Source: CAYWRO01 sp964460345
Lineage (GTDB): Bacteria > Planctomycetota > Phycisphaerae > Phycisphaerales > UBA1924
Direction of reading: 5' to 3'
NCBI GenBank assembly: GCA_964460345.1
Contig: CAYWRO010000042.1
Span: 1-33,088, forward strand
DNA: 33,088 nucleotides
Shown here: one piece after another, positions 1 through 8,785 of the stretch
How the letters are laid out: the number at the start of each line of letters is the position of its first letter
Numbering within the stretch: position 1 is the first letter of the stretch
Notes under the pieces: generated by a model
What the model was told of the DNA's origin: nothing
Database searches by the model: none
The model's input: only the letters and a program-made list of their open reading frames with translations
Position numbers and translations under genes: made by a program

Positions 1-183
1 TGTAAAGGATGTGCCCGGTCTGTACACAGGGGGTACTCCCCCTGCCATCGCGACGGATCGATCGTGGTCAACGTCATCCGGTGAAGGCGCAACGCATCAG
101 GCGCATCGTCACGCTCTTCTTTTCGACGCAGGGGCTGCGCCCCCGCACCCCCATTTGCGAGACCCCTTCATCAACGATCGCCC

Positions 184-215
184 GCATGCCCGCGCGGAGT
201 ACCGCGTGGGCATGC
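184..215. repeat. Strong inverted repeat (14-bp stem, 4-nt loop)
   Basis: The left arm at 184-197 and the right arm at 202-215 are complementary over 14 bp with one G.U-type mismatch, around the loop AGTA. The stem is almost all G+C, so it should be very stable as RNA or cruciform DNA. There is no T-run on either side, so it is not a typical intrinsic terminator. It sits just before the 21-bp repeat array. Confidence 0.6.
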
Positions 216-244
216 CACCCGAGGTTGAAGACAACTCGGCGGCA

Positions 245-454
245 CGGATCGACGACAGCCCATCGGGCATCAACGACAGGCCATGAGGCATCAATGACGG
301 CCCATCAGGCATCAACGACAGGCCGTAAGGCATCAACGAAGGTCTGTGAGGCATCAACGACGGTCCATCAAGCATCAACGACAGCCCGTAAGGCATCAAC
401 GACAGAGCGTGAAGCATCAACGATGCTCTGTGAGGCATCAACGACAGAGCTTGG
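245..454. repeat. Ten tandem copies of a 21-bp repeat
   Basis: Ten uninterrupted 21-bp units can be aligned (245, 266, 287, 308, 329, 350, 371, 392, 413, 434). The first 11 bases are conserved as GGCATCAACGA; the last 10 vary around CAGSCCRTRA. The first unit is the most degenerate. Units 7 to 9 contain ACAGAGC, GCTCTGT and ACAGAGC (402-408, 425-431, 444-450), so alternative hairpins are possible. The unit is a multiple of three and both strands stay open as heptapeptide repeats, but no start, ribosome site or known domain supports translation. There are no spacers, so this is not CRISPR. Its function is unknown; protein binding, a replication or segregation site, or a neutral minisatellite are all possible. 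Confidence 0.85.
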
Positions 455-650
455 TAACACGTCCACAGGCGGTTATCACCGCCGGATCCGGGGGACTTCC
501 TGCTTCTCGGACGTGCGTTGGGGGCCGATAACGCGCAAGCGCGACCGGCCGGCGTCGCCGTGTCGTTCCGTTCATGAAAAGGGCTTGGCCGATGGACCGC
601 GGCAGCAAGCCTTCTCAGGAAACGCGCATTCAGGGATGTGCGTCCAGGGC

Positions 651-2195
651 TTACCCGTGGATCAGCCGCCCCTCGGCCGCCAACGCCGCCTCGTGCACCG
701 CTTCGTGCATCGTCGGGTGGGCGTGCATCGTCACGATCAGCTCTTCCGTCGTCGCCTCCAGGCGCCGCGCCAGCGTCATCTCCGCGATCAGCTCCGTCGC
801 CTGGTCGCCCATGATGTGCGCGCCGAGGATCTCGCCCCGCGGCAGGCCGCGGATGATCTTGACGAACCCCTCCTGGTGGGCCGCGGCGATCGCCTTGCCG
901 TGCGCCTGGAAGTTGTACTTGCCGACCTCGTAGTCCTGGCCCTTCTTGAGCCCCTGCTCGATGAGCTTCTGCTCGGTGAAGCCGACGCTGGCCACCTGCG
1001 GCAGGCAGTACGTGCACCCCGGGATCACGCTGTAGTCGATGGCGATCGGCTCGTGCTTCTCCTTGCCGGCGCGCCACGCGATGCGCTCCACGCACAAAAT
1101 CGCCTCTTCGCTCGCCACGTGCGCCAGCCACGGCGCGCCGATCACGTCGCCGACCGCGTAGATGCCGTCGATGTTCGTCTTGTAATCGATGTGCTCGTCG
1201 CGGGTGACACCGGGCTTGAAGTCCGTGACGATGTGGCCGCGGTCGAGCTTCAGCCCGAGCGACTCATCGAACAAGCCGTCCGTGCGTCCCACCACGCCGA
1301 TCGCCAGCAGCACGCGGTCCGCCTCGAGCGTCTCCTTCTTGCCCTCGTCCGCCTTGCCGTCCTTGAAGGGCGCGATGGTGACCTTCACGCCGTTTTTGGT
1401 CTTCTCGACCGCGGTCGTCGTGAAGCCGACCTTCATCCCCATCCCCTTCTTCTTGTAATGCTTGAGCATCGCGTCGGAGACCTCGCGATCCTCCACCGGC
1501 AGAATGCGGTCCATCATCTCGACGACCGTCACCTCCGTCCCCATCGCGTGATAGAAGTACGCGAACTCCATGCCGATCGCGCCCGCGCCGATCACGACGA
1601 GCTTCTTCGGCTTCTCCTTGTTGAACATCGCCTCGCGCGCGCCCCAGATGCGGTCCCCGTCAAACTTCGCAAAGGGCAGATCCCGCGCCACGCTCCCCGT
1701 CGCCACGATCACGTGGTCCGCCGTGATCGTCTCCTTCCTCTTGCCGGGCTTGGCGGGGGCGCTGGTCAGCTCCTCCCTGACCTCGCACTCCTGCACCTCG
1801 ATCTGGCACTTCCCGTTCGACCCCTTCCGCCCGGACAAAATCTTCGCGTTCCCCTGGATGTGCTCGACCTTGTTCTTCTTGAAGAGGAACTCGATCCCCT
1901 TGTTCAGCTTCGACGCCACGTCGCGGCTGCGGCCGATGACCTTGTCCCAGTCCAGCCCGATCTTCCCCTCCACCGTGATCCCCCAGAAGTCCGGCTTGTT
2001 GCTGAGCTTCTCAAAGAGCTCCGCGTTCGACAGCAGCGCCTTGGACGGAATGCACCCCCAGTTCAGGCACACGCCGCCAAGCTTGGCCCGCTCCACGCAC
2101 GCCACCTTGAAGCCGAGCTGCGCCGCCCGGATCGCGCCCACGTACCCCGCCGGCCCGCCACCGATCACCACCACGTCGAAGTGCCTGTCAGCCAC
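651..2195 (-). CDS. lpdA: Dihydrolipoyl dehydrogenase (E3)
   Basis: This flavoprotein reoxidises dihydrolipoamide with NAD+ in 2-oxoacid dehydrogenase or glycine cleavage complexes in the cytoplasm. The N-terminus has the FAD-binding GGGPAG (residues 12-17). The redox disulfide motif is CLNWGC with Cys43 and Cys48. An NAD-binding VVIGAGAIGMEF motif lies mid-protein, a second FAD motif is in IYAVGDV, and the C-terminal HAHPTMHEAV carries the catalytic His-Glu pair. I chose the GTG at 2195, which has AAAGG 7 nt upstream; a TTG at 2213 is also in frame. At 514 residues it is longer than the usual 460-480. The excess includes a charged, Lys/Glu-rich stretch between about residues 125 and 165. No E1 or E2 gene is nearby, so the partner complex cannot be told. 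Confidence 0.96.
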   Translation of the reverse strand: MADRHFDVVVIGGGPAGYVGAIRAAQLGFKVACVERAKLGGVCLNWGCIPSKALLSNAELFEKLSNKPDFWGITVEGKIGLDWDKVIGRSRDVASKLNKGIEFLFKKNKVEHIQGNAKILSGRKGSNGKCQIEVQECEVREELTSAPAKPGKRKETITADHVIVATGSVARDLPFAKFDGDRIWGAREAMFNKEKPKKLVVIGAGAIGMEFAYFYHAMGTEVTVVEMMDRILPVEDREVSDAMLKHYKKKGMGMKVGFTTTAVEKTKNGVKVTIAPFKDGKADEGKKETLEADRVLLAIGVVGRTDGLFDESLGLKLDRGHIVTDFKPGVTRDEHIDYKTNIDGIYAVGDVIGAPWLAHVASEEAILCVERIAWRAGKEKHEPIAIDYSVIPGCTYCLPQVASVGFTEQKLIEQGLKKGQDYEVGKYNFQAHGKAIAAAHQEGFVKIIRGLPRGEILGAHIMGDQATELIAEMTLARRLEATTEELIVTMHAHPTMHEAVHEAALAAEGRLIHG

Positions 2196-2532
2196 GTCTG
2201 GACCTTTCTTCAAGCTGCAAAAGACCCCCGGAGCGGCTCTGTAAAGCCCCTGCTAACCGGGAGCCGGCAGTATAGGGATGCCGCCCGACCCTTCCTCGAC
2301 ACCAGAATCGCTTGACACCCCCACCTGCCCCCGACCCGCCCACCATGCGATGCCCCCTGAATAAGGGCCACGCTCCCATGCGCGGCCTTAGCAAAGCACG
2401 TGCCAGTTTCATAAGTTAGTCAACACTTGCGGTTCTGCGCACAAAAACGCCGATTCAAGCGCCTACGCTCTCGATCCCGGCCAAAAACGCCGCTCACCAC
2501 GCGCCGAATCCACCTTACAAAGGAAGCCGCCC
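2196..2532. other. Divergent intergenic region between lpd and tkt
   Basis: This must hold the promoters of both genes. An exact 11-bp direct repeat, CAAAAACGCCG, occurs at 2442-2452 and 2482-2492, 40 bp apart start to start, upstream of tkt. That spacing is close to four helical turns and could be a regulator site. A TTGACA at 2313 on the plus strand has no partner -10. I see no gene here. Confidence 0.5.
2269..2274 (-). promoter_or_regulatory. Candidate -10 box for lpd
   Basis: On the minus strand this reads TATACT, one base from the TATAAT consensus. It would start transcription about 65 nt upstream of the GTG start of lpd. I see no good -35 hexamer 16-18 nt further upstream, so the call rests on the -10 alone. 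Confidence 0.35.
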
Positions 2533-4500
2533 ATGTCATTCGAAGCCGCAATCCATGCACAGACGATCGAACTCGACAAGCTCGTCCTTCAAATGACAAC
2601 CGACGCGGGCAGCGGCCACCCCTCCTCCGCACTCAGCATCGGACACATCGTCACAACGCTCATGTTCTCCACCATGCGGTGGAGCCCCGAATACCCCGAC
2701 TATCCAACCTCCGATCGCCTCGTCCTCTCCGAAGGACACGCCGTCCCCATCGTCTACGCCGCGGCGTGCAAGCTCGGCATGATGGTCGGCACCGATCCGG
2801 CCAACCGCCGCAGCCTCACCATGGATGACGCCATGACGCTGCGCGAGTGGAACAGCGTCCTCGACGGCCACCCGAACCCCATGGAAGGCTTCCCCTTCTT
2901 TGACGCCGCCACCGGCTCACTCGGACAGGGGCTGTCCGCCGCCGCGGGCCTGGCCGAGGCCGCCCGCCTGGACGGCCTGGACAAGCGCATCTACTGCATC
3001 ATCGGCGACGGCGAGTCGCGCGAAGGCCAAGTCGCCGAGGCGCTCGATTTCATCATCGACCGCAACCTCAACAACGTCCTGCCCATCTTTAACTGCAACG
3101 AGTACGGACAGGCCGACCGCGTCTCCGCCCAGCAGTCTCCGGAGCGGATGGAAGCCAAGCTCAAGGCCTTCGGTTACGACGTCACCGTCCTGGACGGCCA
3201 CGCGCCGGATCAGCTCAAGAGCGCCTTCGAAGCGTTCGCGAAGCGCGCCGGCAGCGACGAGAAGCCCATGGCCATCGTCGCCCGCACCGTGAAGGGATGG
3301 GGCGCGCCCACGCTCCAGGGCGGCGCCTGGCACGGCAAGCCGGTCGAGGGCGATGCGCTCAACCGCGCAATCGCGGAACTCGACGAGCGCCGACTCGAGT
3401 TGACCAGCTCGCTGCTCTCCACCGACCGCTTCACCATCCAGCCCCCGGCGGAAGCCCGGCCGAAGCCGGAGCAAACCGCGGACATGCCCAGCTTCACCGA
3501 GATGATGAAGCGCATGGACCAGGAATCCGTCATTCACGCCGGCAAGATGGCCACCCGCAAGGCCTACGGCGTCGCCCTGCGGGCCCTGGGACAGGTGAAC
3601 CCGGACGTCGTCGTGCTCGACGCCGACGTCTCCAACTCCACCTTCGCGGAAACCTTCCGTAAGGACGCCGCGCTCGCCTCCCGCTTCATCGAGTGCAAGA
3701 TCGCCGAGCAGAACATGTTCTCCGTCGGTGCAGGCCTCGCCGCGGCGGGCAAGATCCCCTTCTGCTCCACCTTCGGCAAGTTCGTGACCCGCGGCTACGA
3801 CCAGATCGAGATGGCCATCAACTCCGGGGCCAACCTCAAGATCGTCGGCAGCCACTGCGGCATCACCCTCGCCTCCGACGGGCCCAGCCAGATGGCCCTC
3901 CCCGACGTCGCCTGGTTCCGCTCCCTCGCAACGATGCGCGACCACCGCGGCAACCCCGGCTGCTACGTCCTCCAGCCGGCCGATGCGTACGCCGCGTACG
4001 CCCTCACCGGCGTCATGGCCGAGTACGAAGGCGCCTGCTACATGCGGACCATCCGCCCCGAGGTCGAGTTCATTTATTCCGACGACCAGGTCTTCAACCT
4101 CGGCGGCTTCGAAGTTTTGAACGAAGGCCGCGATCTGCTGATCTGCGCCGCCGGTTACATGGTCCATGAGGCGAACAAGGTCATCGCCGCCCTGGACGAC
4201 CGCGGCGTCAGCGCCACCCTCGTCGACCTCTACTCCCTCCCATTCGACGCCGACGCCCTCCTCGACGTCGCCGCCGGCAACAACGGCTACGTCATCACGC
4301 TGGAGGACAATTACGGCGGCGGCATCGGCTCGGCCGTGGCAGACGCCCTCACCGAGGCCGGCGACGCCTTCACGCTCCAGCAGATGTACGTCCGCCGCAT
4401 CCCCAAGAGCGCCCAGACCCCCGAAGAGCTCCTCAAGATGTGCGGCCTCGACGCCGAATCGGTCGTCAACGCCGCCATGGGCCTCCTCCAGCTGGTGTAA
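2533..4500 (+). CDS. tkt: Transketolase, animal-type
   Basis: This thiamine-diphosphate enzyme moves two-carbon ketol units between sugar phosphates in the pentose phosphate pathway. The 655-residue sequence covers the full enzyme. The N-terminal ThDP half has GSGHP (His29), SEGHA (His69), DGHP (His113), GSLGQG and the Mg-ThDP motif GDGES...NCNEYGQ (158-193). The pyrimidine domain has IAEQNMFSVGAGLA with the expected catalytic Glu392, then SHCGITLASDGPSQMAL. A C-terminal domain runs to KMCGLDAES. KMATRKAYG and DGPSQMAL match the human/animal-type branch better than E. coli TktA, as I remember those sequences. The start is supported by AAAGGAAG 7 nt upstream of the ATG. It is divergent from lpd and seems to stand alone. 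Confidence 0.95.
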   Translation: MSFEAAIHAQTIELDKLVLQMTTDAGSGHPSSALSIGHIVTTLMFSTMRWSPEYPDYPTSDRLVLSEGHAVPIVYAAACKLGMMVGTDPANRRSLTMDDAMTLREWNSVLDGHPNPMEGFPFFDAATGSLGQGLSAAAGLAEAARLDGLDKRIYCIIGDGESREGQVAEALDFIIDRNLNNVLPIFNCNEYGQADRVSAQQSPERMEAKLKAFGYDVTVLDGHAPDQLKSAFEAFAKRAGSDEKPMAIVARTVKGWGAPTLQGGAWHGKPVEGDALNRAIAELDERRLELTSSLLSTDRFTIQPPAEARPKPEQTADMPSFTEMMKRMDQESVIHAGKMATRKAYGVALRALGQVNPDVVVLDADVSNSTFAETFRKDAALASRFIECKIAEQNMFSVGAGLAAAGKIPFCSTFGKFVTRGYDQIEMAINSGANLKIVGSHCGITLASDGPSQMALPDVAWFRSLATMRDHRGNPGCYVLQPADAYAAYALTGVMAEYEGACYMRTIRPEVEFIYSDDQVFNLGGFEVLNEGRDLLICAAGYMVHEANKVIAALDDRGVSATLVDLYSLPFDADALLDVAAGNNGYVITLEDNYGGGIGSAVADALTEAGDAFTLQQMYVRRIPKSAQTPEELLKMCGLDAESVVNAAMGLLQLV

Positions 4501-4558
4501 GTTCCCACCTGCACAGCCGCGGCGGAACCCGTCGCGAGCACACACGAATAGCCACCCG

Positions 4559-4584
4559 GCCGGGCCGCCTCTCCGCGGCCCGGC
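4559..4584 (+). terminator. GC-rich hairpin downstream of tkt
   Basis: A perfect 10-bp stem (4559-4568 with 4575-4584) closes a 6-nt loop about 60 nt after the tkt stop codon. No T-run follows, so this is either a weak or factor-assisted terminator or an RNA-end stabiliser. Confidence 0.45.
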
Positions 4585-4744
4585 TGCCGTGCGCACAGGC
4601 GGCTGGGGCATGTTCGGGGGTTATCGCCACTTTCGGCAAAAACAACACCCGTTCAGGGCGGTGATCGGTCGGTCTTGAGGTATCTTTGTCCCCATCCTCT
4701 CTTCTCGTGGAGCGGGACCAACAACGCAAGAAGGAGCGGCTCTG

Positions 4745-7558
4745 ATGCGCCGGAAGTCTGACGGATCTCTGTCTTTATTTGCTGCGGCCGGCGCGACGTT
4801 GCTGGCCGGCGCTCTCGCTGCCGCCCAACCCGCGGAGCCCACCCACCACCAGCTCACCGAGCCCGGCCCGGACGAAGTCGCCACGCTCTACGCCACGGGC
4901 GAACAGGTCGTTGTCCAAACCCACACGCGCTGGAAACTCATCTGCGGCAGCGATGACAGCTCCATCACGCATGACGAGTTCCTCCAGATTATCGAGCGCA
5001 ACAAGGCCGCCACCGGGCAGGCAGACCCCAACGCCCCGGCGGCCCGCGGCGGGCCGGACTTCATCTTCTCGGTCACCGGGGCCATCCCGACCGAGGCGCC
5101 CGCCGCCATCGCAGGGGTCGAGTCGTACCTGGAGGGGCTGTTCGGCGACCCAATCACCGTCAACATCTCCATCCACTTCGAGCCGATGAGCGGCAGCGTG
5201 CTCGGCGCAACCGGCAGTGACTACGCGAGCGATCAGTGGACCGACGCTCGCCTCGGGCTCGTCAACGGGATGGACAGCGACGACACCATCCAGACCTTCC
5301 TTCCCACCGGAAGCGATGTTCCTGTCCGCTACAACGGCAACTCGGGCGGCGTGAGCGCTGAAGATCGCCTCAACGTCACACGCGCGAACTACCGGGCCGC
5401 CATCGGCCACGTGTCCGGCCGCGCCGCCAGCATGTCCATCAATACCAATGTGAACTGGGACTGGAACCCTGCCAACGGCGTGCCGTGGAACCGAAGCTGC
5501 TTCCAGTCCGTGCTTGTTCACGAGATCGGCCACGCCATGGGCTTCGTCTCCAGCGCTGACAACCGCTTCAGCGCTGAAATGGATCTCCTGGACATCTACC
5601 GCTTCCAGCGGACCGATGGGGACAACGACTACAACCCCGACACGCTGGCCGAACTCACCACAACCCCGCGCCTCGTCGACTACAACACGCCTGACGACGA
5701 CCACATCACCGACCTCATCTTCGTCGAGTACCGCATGTCCGACGGTTCGCCGTGGCAGGCGTCGCACTTCCGCGATCAGGGCAGCAACATCGGCCTCATG
5801 GCCCCGGCGCTCCCGGGCGGTACAACCTTCTATCCCAACTTCTTCAAGACCTCCGACATCAATGTTTTCGACGCCATCGGCTGGGACTATCCCCCGGTGC
5901 CGCCTGCGCCGATTCCCGTCGCCGTTGATGACGCCTTCACCACCCCGAAGCACCAGCCGCTTGTGATCACCCGCGCTGCGCTGCTCGCAAACGACCACGA
6001 TCCGGACGACGATCCACTGAACCTTACCTCCTTCACCCAGCCTCTTTCCGGCTCACTCGTGGACAACGGTGACCAGACCTTCACCTACACCCCCGCCCTC
6101 GCCTTCACGGGCGTCGACACCTTCACGTACACGCTCACCGACGACGACGGCTCGGATGACGCCATCGTCGTCATCACCGTCACTCCCGCCCCCACCACCT
6201 ATCGCGTTGATCTCGCCGCGAGCGGCGCGGGCACGGGCCTGACCTGGGCAAATGCCCTCACCAGCCTCGACACCGCCCTCGCCATGGCCGTCGCGGACGA
6301 CGAGATCTGGGTTGCCGAAGGCGTCTACCGCCCGGCCGGCGCAGGGCGCACCGCCACGTTCACCATCCCCGCCGACGTTGAGGTCTACGGCGGCTTCCCC
6401 GCCGGCGGCGGTGACAACACGTTCGCCGCTCGTAACCCGGCCGCCGACGCCTTTGAAACCATCCTCTCCGGCGACCTGGCCGACAACGACCACGAGGGCG
6501 ACCGCTCCGACAACACCTACCACGTCGTCACCATGCCCGCAGGCGCCGCCACCCTCGACGGCTTCACCATCCGCGGCGGAACCGCCGACGGCGCGGGCGC
6601 TTCCAACCAGGACCGCGGCGCGGGACTCCTCATCAACGGCGGATCGGCCACGCTGCGCAACCTCCGCATCATCGACAACCACGCCACCTTCATCGGCGGC
6701 GGCCTCTTCAGCAGTGGTGCGACCACGGAGCTTGTCTCCTGCACCCTTCTGGCCAACAGCGCGCCCCGGGGCGGCGGCGCGGGCTTCTCCAATGGATCAG
6801 CCACGATCGTCAACCTCGCCGCCAGCGGCAACAGCAGCAACGCCGATGGCGCTGCGCTCTACCTCGCGGGCCTTGATGCGCACGTCACAAACATCACCTG
6901 CACCGACAACACGGCCGCCAACTCGGCGGTCGCCGCGGCGGGCAACGCCACCGTCCAGCTCCGCAACGCCATCCTCGCCGACAACAGCGTCCGAGCCCTG
7001 GCGATCGCCTCCGGCGCCACCGTTGACGTCGACCACAGCCTCATCCAGGGAGGCCAGGCAGGCGTCAACATCATCAGCGGCGCCCTTAACTGGCTCGAGG
7101 GCAACCTCGATGCGGCTCCCCTGCTGGTGAACCAGCGTGGCCCCGACGCCGTCGCCGGCACCGGTGACGAGGACTTCACCCCCGGCCCCGGCTCACCCGC
7201 CATTGACGCCGGCGTGAACGATGCCGTCAGCGTCACCGTCGACCTCCTCGGCCAGGCTCGCCGAGTCGACGCCGTTCACTACGACGACATCGGCAGCGGC
7301 ACGGCTCCGATCGTGGACATCGGCGCTGTCGAAGCCCCGGCCGACACGCCCCTGCCCGCACCGGGCTGCGCCTGCGAGACCGACGGCAACGATGCCCAGG
7401 TCGATGTCTTCGACCTGCTCGCCTACCTCGACCTCTGGTTTGCCGGCGATGCACAGGCGGAACGCACCGGTGACGATCCGGTCGTCATTGACGTATTCGA
7501 CCTGCTCTCGTTCCTGGACTGCTGGTTCCCTGCCTCAGCCGGAAACCCCTGCTCGTAA
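4745..7558 (+). CDS. Secreted zincin/cadherin-like/beta-helix protein with C-terminal dockerin
   Basis: This 937-residue protein is built for export. A signal peptide (1-27, ending near AAAQ) comes first. A metalloprotease domain follows with HEIGHAMGF at 259-267 (His259, Glu260, His263). The metzincin third histidine would be residue 269, which is Ser; an Asp or Glu a little further on (SSADNRF) may serve. A cadherin-like or VCBS-type domain spans about 391-480 (NDHDPDDDPL, GVDTFTYTLTDDDG). A parallel beta-helix follows from about 485, with a choice-of-anchor-Q-like end (PGSPAIDAG, VDIGAVEAP). Residues from about 875 on form a duplicated dockerin-like module with two DVFDLL helices. AAGGAG lies 8 nt before the ATG. 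Peptidase activity is likely but the substrate is unknown. Attachment through the dockerin is inferred; no cohesin gene is in the window. Confidence 0.85.
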   Translation: MRRKSDGSLSLFAAAGATLLAGALAAAQPAEPTHHQLTEPGPDEVATLYATGEQVVVQTHTRWKLICGSDDSSITHDEFLQIIERNKAATGQADPNAPAARGGPDFIFSVTGAIPTEAPAAIAGVESYLEGLFGDPITVNISIHFEPMSGSVLGATGSDYASDQWTDARLGLVNGMDSDDTIQTFLPTGSDVPVRYNGNSGGVSAEDRLNVTRANYRAAIGHVSGRAASMSINTNVNWDWNPANGVPWNRSCFQSVLVHEIGHAMGFVSSADNRFSAEMDLLDIYRFQRTDGDNDYNPDTLAELTTTPRLVDYNTPDDDHITDLIFVEYRMSDGSPWQASHFRDQGSNIGLMAPALPGGTTFYPNFFKTSDINVFDAIGWDYPPVPPAPIPVAVDDAFTTPKHQPLVITRAALLANDHDPDDDPLNLTSFTQPLSGSLVDNGDQTFTYTPALAFTGVDTFTYTLTDDDGSDDAIVVITVTPAPTTYRVDLAASGAGTGLTWANALTSLDTALAMAVADDEIWVAEGVYRPAGAGRTATFTIPADVEVYGGFPAGGGDNTFAARNPAADAFETILSGDLADNDHEGDRSDNTYHVVTMPAGAATLDGFTIRGGTADGAGASNQDRGAGLLINGGSATLRNLRIIDNHATFIGGGLFSSGATTELVSCTLLANSAPRGGGAGFSNGSATIVNLAASGNSSNADGAALYLAGLDAHVTNITCTDNTAANSAVAAAGNATVQLRNAILADNSVRALAIASGATVDVDHSLIQGGQAGVNIISGALNWLEGNLDAAPLLVNQRGPDAVAGTGDEDFTPGPGSPAIDAGVNDAVSVTVDLLGQARRVDAVHYDDIGSGTAPIVDIGAVEAPADTPLPAPGCACETDGNDAQVDVFDLLAYLDLWFAGDAQAERTGDDPVVIDVFDLLSFLDCWFPASAGNPCS

Positions 7559-7589
7559 TCGCGGGAGCGAAATTGGCCCGCCGGCCTCT

Positions 7590-7647
7590 CCTGCGCCGAT
7601 CCACTTAAATCGGCGCAGGATGCGCCGCGCGCACGCTCAACGTGCGC
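7590..7647 (+). terminator. Two consecutive hairpins between the dockerin and lipoprotein genes
   Basis: An 11-bp perfect stem (7590-7600 with 7609-7619, 8-nt loop) is followed by a 7-bp perfect stem (7629-7635 with 7641-7647, 5-nt loop). Neither has a T-run. They may end transcription of the upstream gene or protect RNA ends; the lipoprotein gene begins 25 nt later. Confidence 0.5.
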
Positions 7648-7672
7648 CTGAGCCCCAACGCAGGAGGCGACC

Positions 7673-8785
7673 ATGGGCCCCACCGCTCACCGCCACGCCG
7701 CCGCCGCGGCCGTGATCACCGCCGCAACGCTCCTGGCCGCATGCGGCTCCACGCCGAAGACCACGCCCCAGAACCACGCCGCGGCCAGCACGCCTGAGGA
7801 GGCGCCTGCCGCGGATCTGCTTGCGCAGGCCGCGATCGACCTTGAGGCCGCCTTCGCCGAGCGGCGTGCTGCACCGTCGGTCGAGCCCCTGCCCGGCCCG
7901 GACACCGCAGCGGCATCAACCCCGGACAACTCAGGACTCCAGGTGGAGGCCATCGACGCGGAGGTCGAGCCTGCACCCCAGCAGGAGCCCGTCGCCGCGA
8001 CCGACGCGGCGCCAGCCCCCCCGCCTCAGCCTCCGCCCGCCCCCGAGGTGGTGATCGCCGACCTGACCGGCCGGATCGCCCAGATCCTCGGCGACGATCT
8101 GCGCCCGGAGGAGGAGCCGCTGCGGCAAGCCGCTCGCCTGCTCGCCCTGGAGCTTCTCTCCCCCGGCAGCGCCGGCCCCGAGCTGCGCGCCCTCGAAGAC
8201 GGCATGCTCCCACCCCAGCGTGAGGCCCTCGAGGCCCTGCGCGCCCTCTTCGGCGAACTTGCCGACAACAGCACGCTCGATCAGCCGCGGCTCGCCGATC
8301 TGCTCCAGCGTCAGATCGACGCCCTCCCTCGCGCTCGCCCGCTGGCGATCGCCGAACTGCGCCTGTGCAGTGAGGTCGATGGCTTCGGCCGCTACACCCC
8401 GATGCCCGCCACGTTCGCGGCGGGCCGCTCCCACGCGGCGCTGGTTTACGTGGAGGTGGAGAACTTCCGTGAACGCCGCTACGACAGCGCCCGCGACGGA
8501 TGGACCGGGATCGAGGACCCGACGGCCGAGCGCTGGGTCGCCCAACTCGGCCAGGAAGTCGCCCTGCTGGATGACCGGAATGACCACGTCGCCCTGCACG
8601 AGCCCGAGCAGGTGGTGCGGGACATCGCCCGTCGACGCCGGCGCGATTTCTACATCGTGCAGCGCATCCACCTCCCCGCGCAGCTCGCCATCGGCCGGTA
8701 TCACCTCAAGGTCACCATCCGCGACCTGGTCGACGGCGCGGCGGTGGCTGAACGGATCATCCCGATCGAGATCACGGCACGCTGA
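7673..8785 (+). CDS. Predicted lipoprotein, unknown function
   Basis: I do not recognise a family. The N-terminus is a lipoprotein signal with lipobox LLAAC and Cys24 as the lipidation site, so the product should be membrane anchored and periplasmic. Residues 25-125 are a low-complexity Ala/Pro/Glu-rich linker. Residues 125-220 look alpha-helical and acidic (LTGRIAQILGDDLRPEEEPL). The last 150 residues look beta-rich: AELRLCSEVDGFGRYTPM, a VYVEVENF strand, WVAQLGQEVALLDDRNDHV, and a YHLKVTIRDLVDG strand near the end. That end reads like a small beta-sandwich. The start has AGGAGG 6 nt upstream. It lies in the same direction as the dockerin gene, separated by two hairpins. Confidence 0.75.
   Translation: MGPTAHRHAAAAAVITAATLLAACGSTPKTTPQNHAAASTPEEAPAADLLAQAAIDLEAAFAERRAAPSVEPLPGPDTAAASTPDNSGLQVEAIDAEVEPAPQQEPVAATDAAPAPPPQPPPAPEVVIADLTGRIAQILGDDLRPEEEPLRQAARLLALELLSPGSAGPELRALEDGMLPPQREALEALRALFGELADNSTLDQPRLADLLQRQIDALPRARPLAIAELRLCSEVDGFGRYTPMPATFAAGRSHAALVYVEVENFRERRYDSARDGWTGIEDPTAERWVAQLGQEVALLDDRNDHVALHEPEQVVRDIARRRRRDFYIVQRIHLPAQLAIGRYHLKVTIRDLVDGAAVAERIIPIEITAR

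Larger units (their letters stand above)
1..650. other. Gene-free left end with GC-rich hairpins and a tandem repeat
   Basis: I find no convincing gene here. Both strands have long open frames, but their peptides are arginine-rich or repeat-derived and resemble no family. What the stretch does hold is structure: a 7-bp inverted repeat with a 4-nt loop at 27-44, GGGGC/GCCCC at 131-143, a long hairpin at 184-215, and ten 21-bp tandem repeats at 245-454. None of the hairpins has a T-run. Positions 455-650 lie downstream of lpd on the minus strand and show nothing clear. An upstream plus-strand gene could end near the left edge, for example at the TAA at 3-5, but too little is present to say. Confidence 0.6.

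Noticed and set aside
245..454. CRISPR array
   Set aside because: Repeats are contiguous 21-bp units without unique spacers, and no cas gene is near.
9..650. Coding gene carrying the heptapeptide repeats
   Set aside because: The plus frame runs on antisense through lpd, lacks a ribosome site, and the minus frame has an equally open repeat peptide.
2917..4611. 564-codon frame antisense to tkt
   Set aside because: Shadow frame; tkt has full-length homology and a Shine-Dalgarno.
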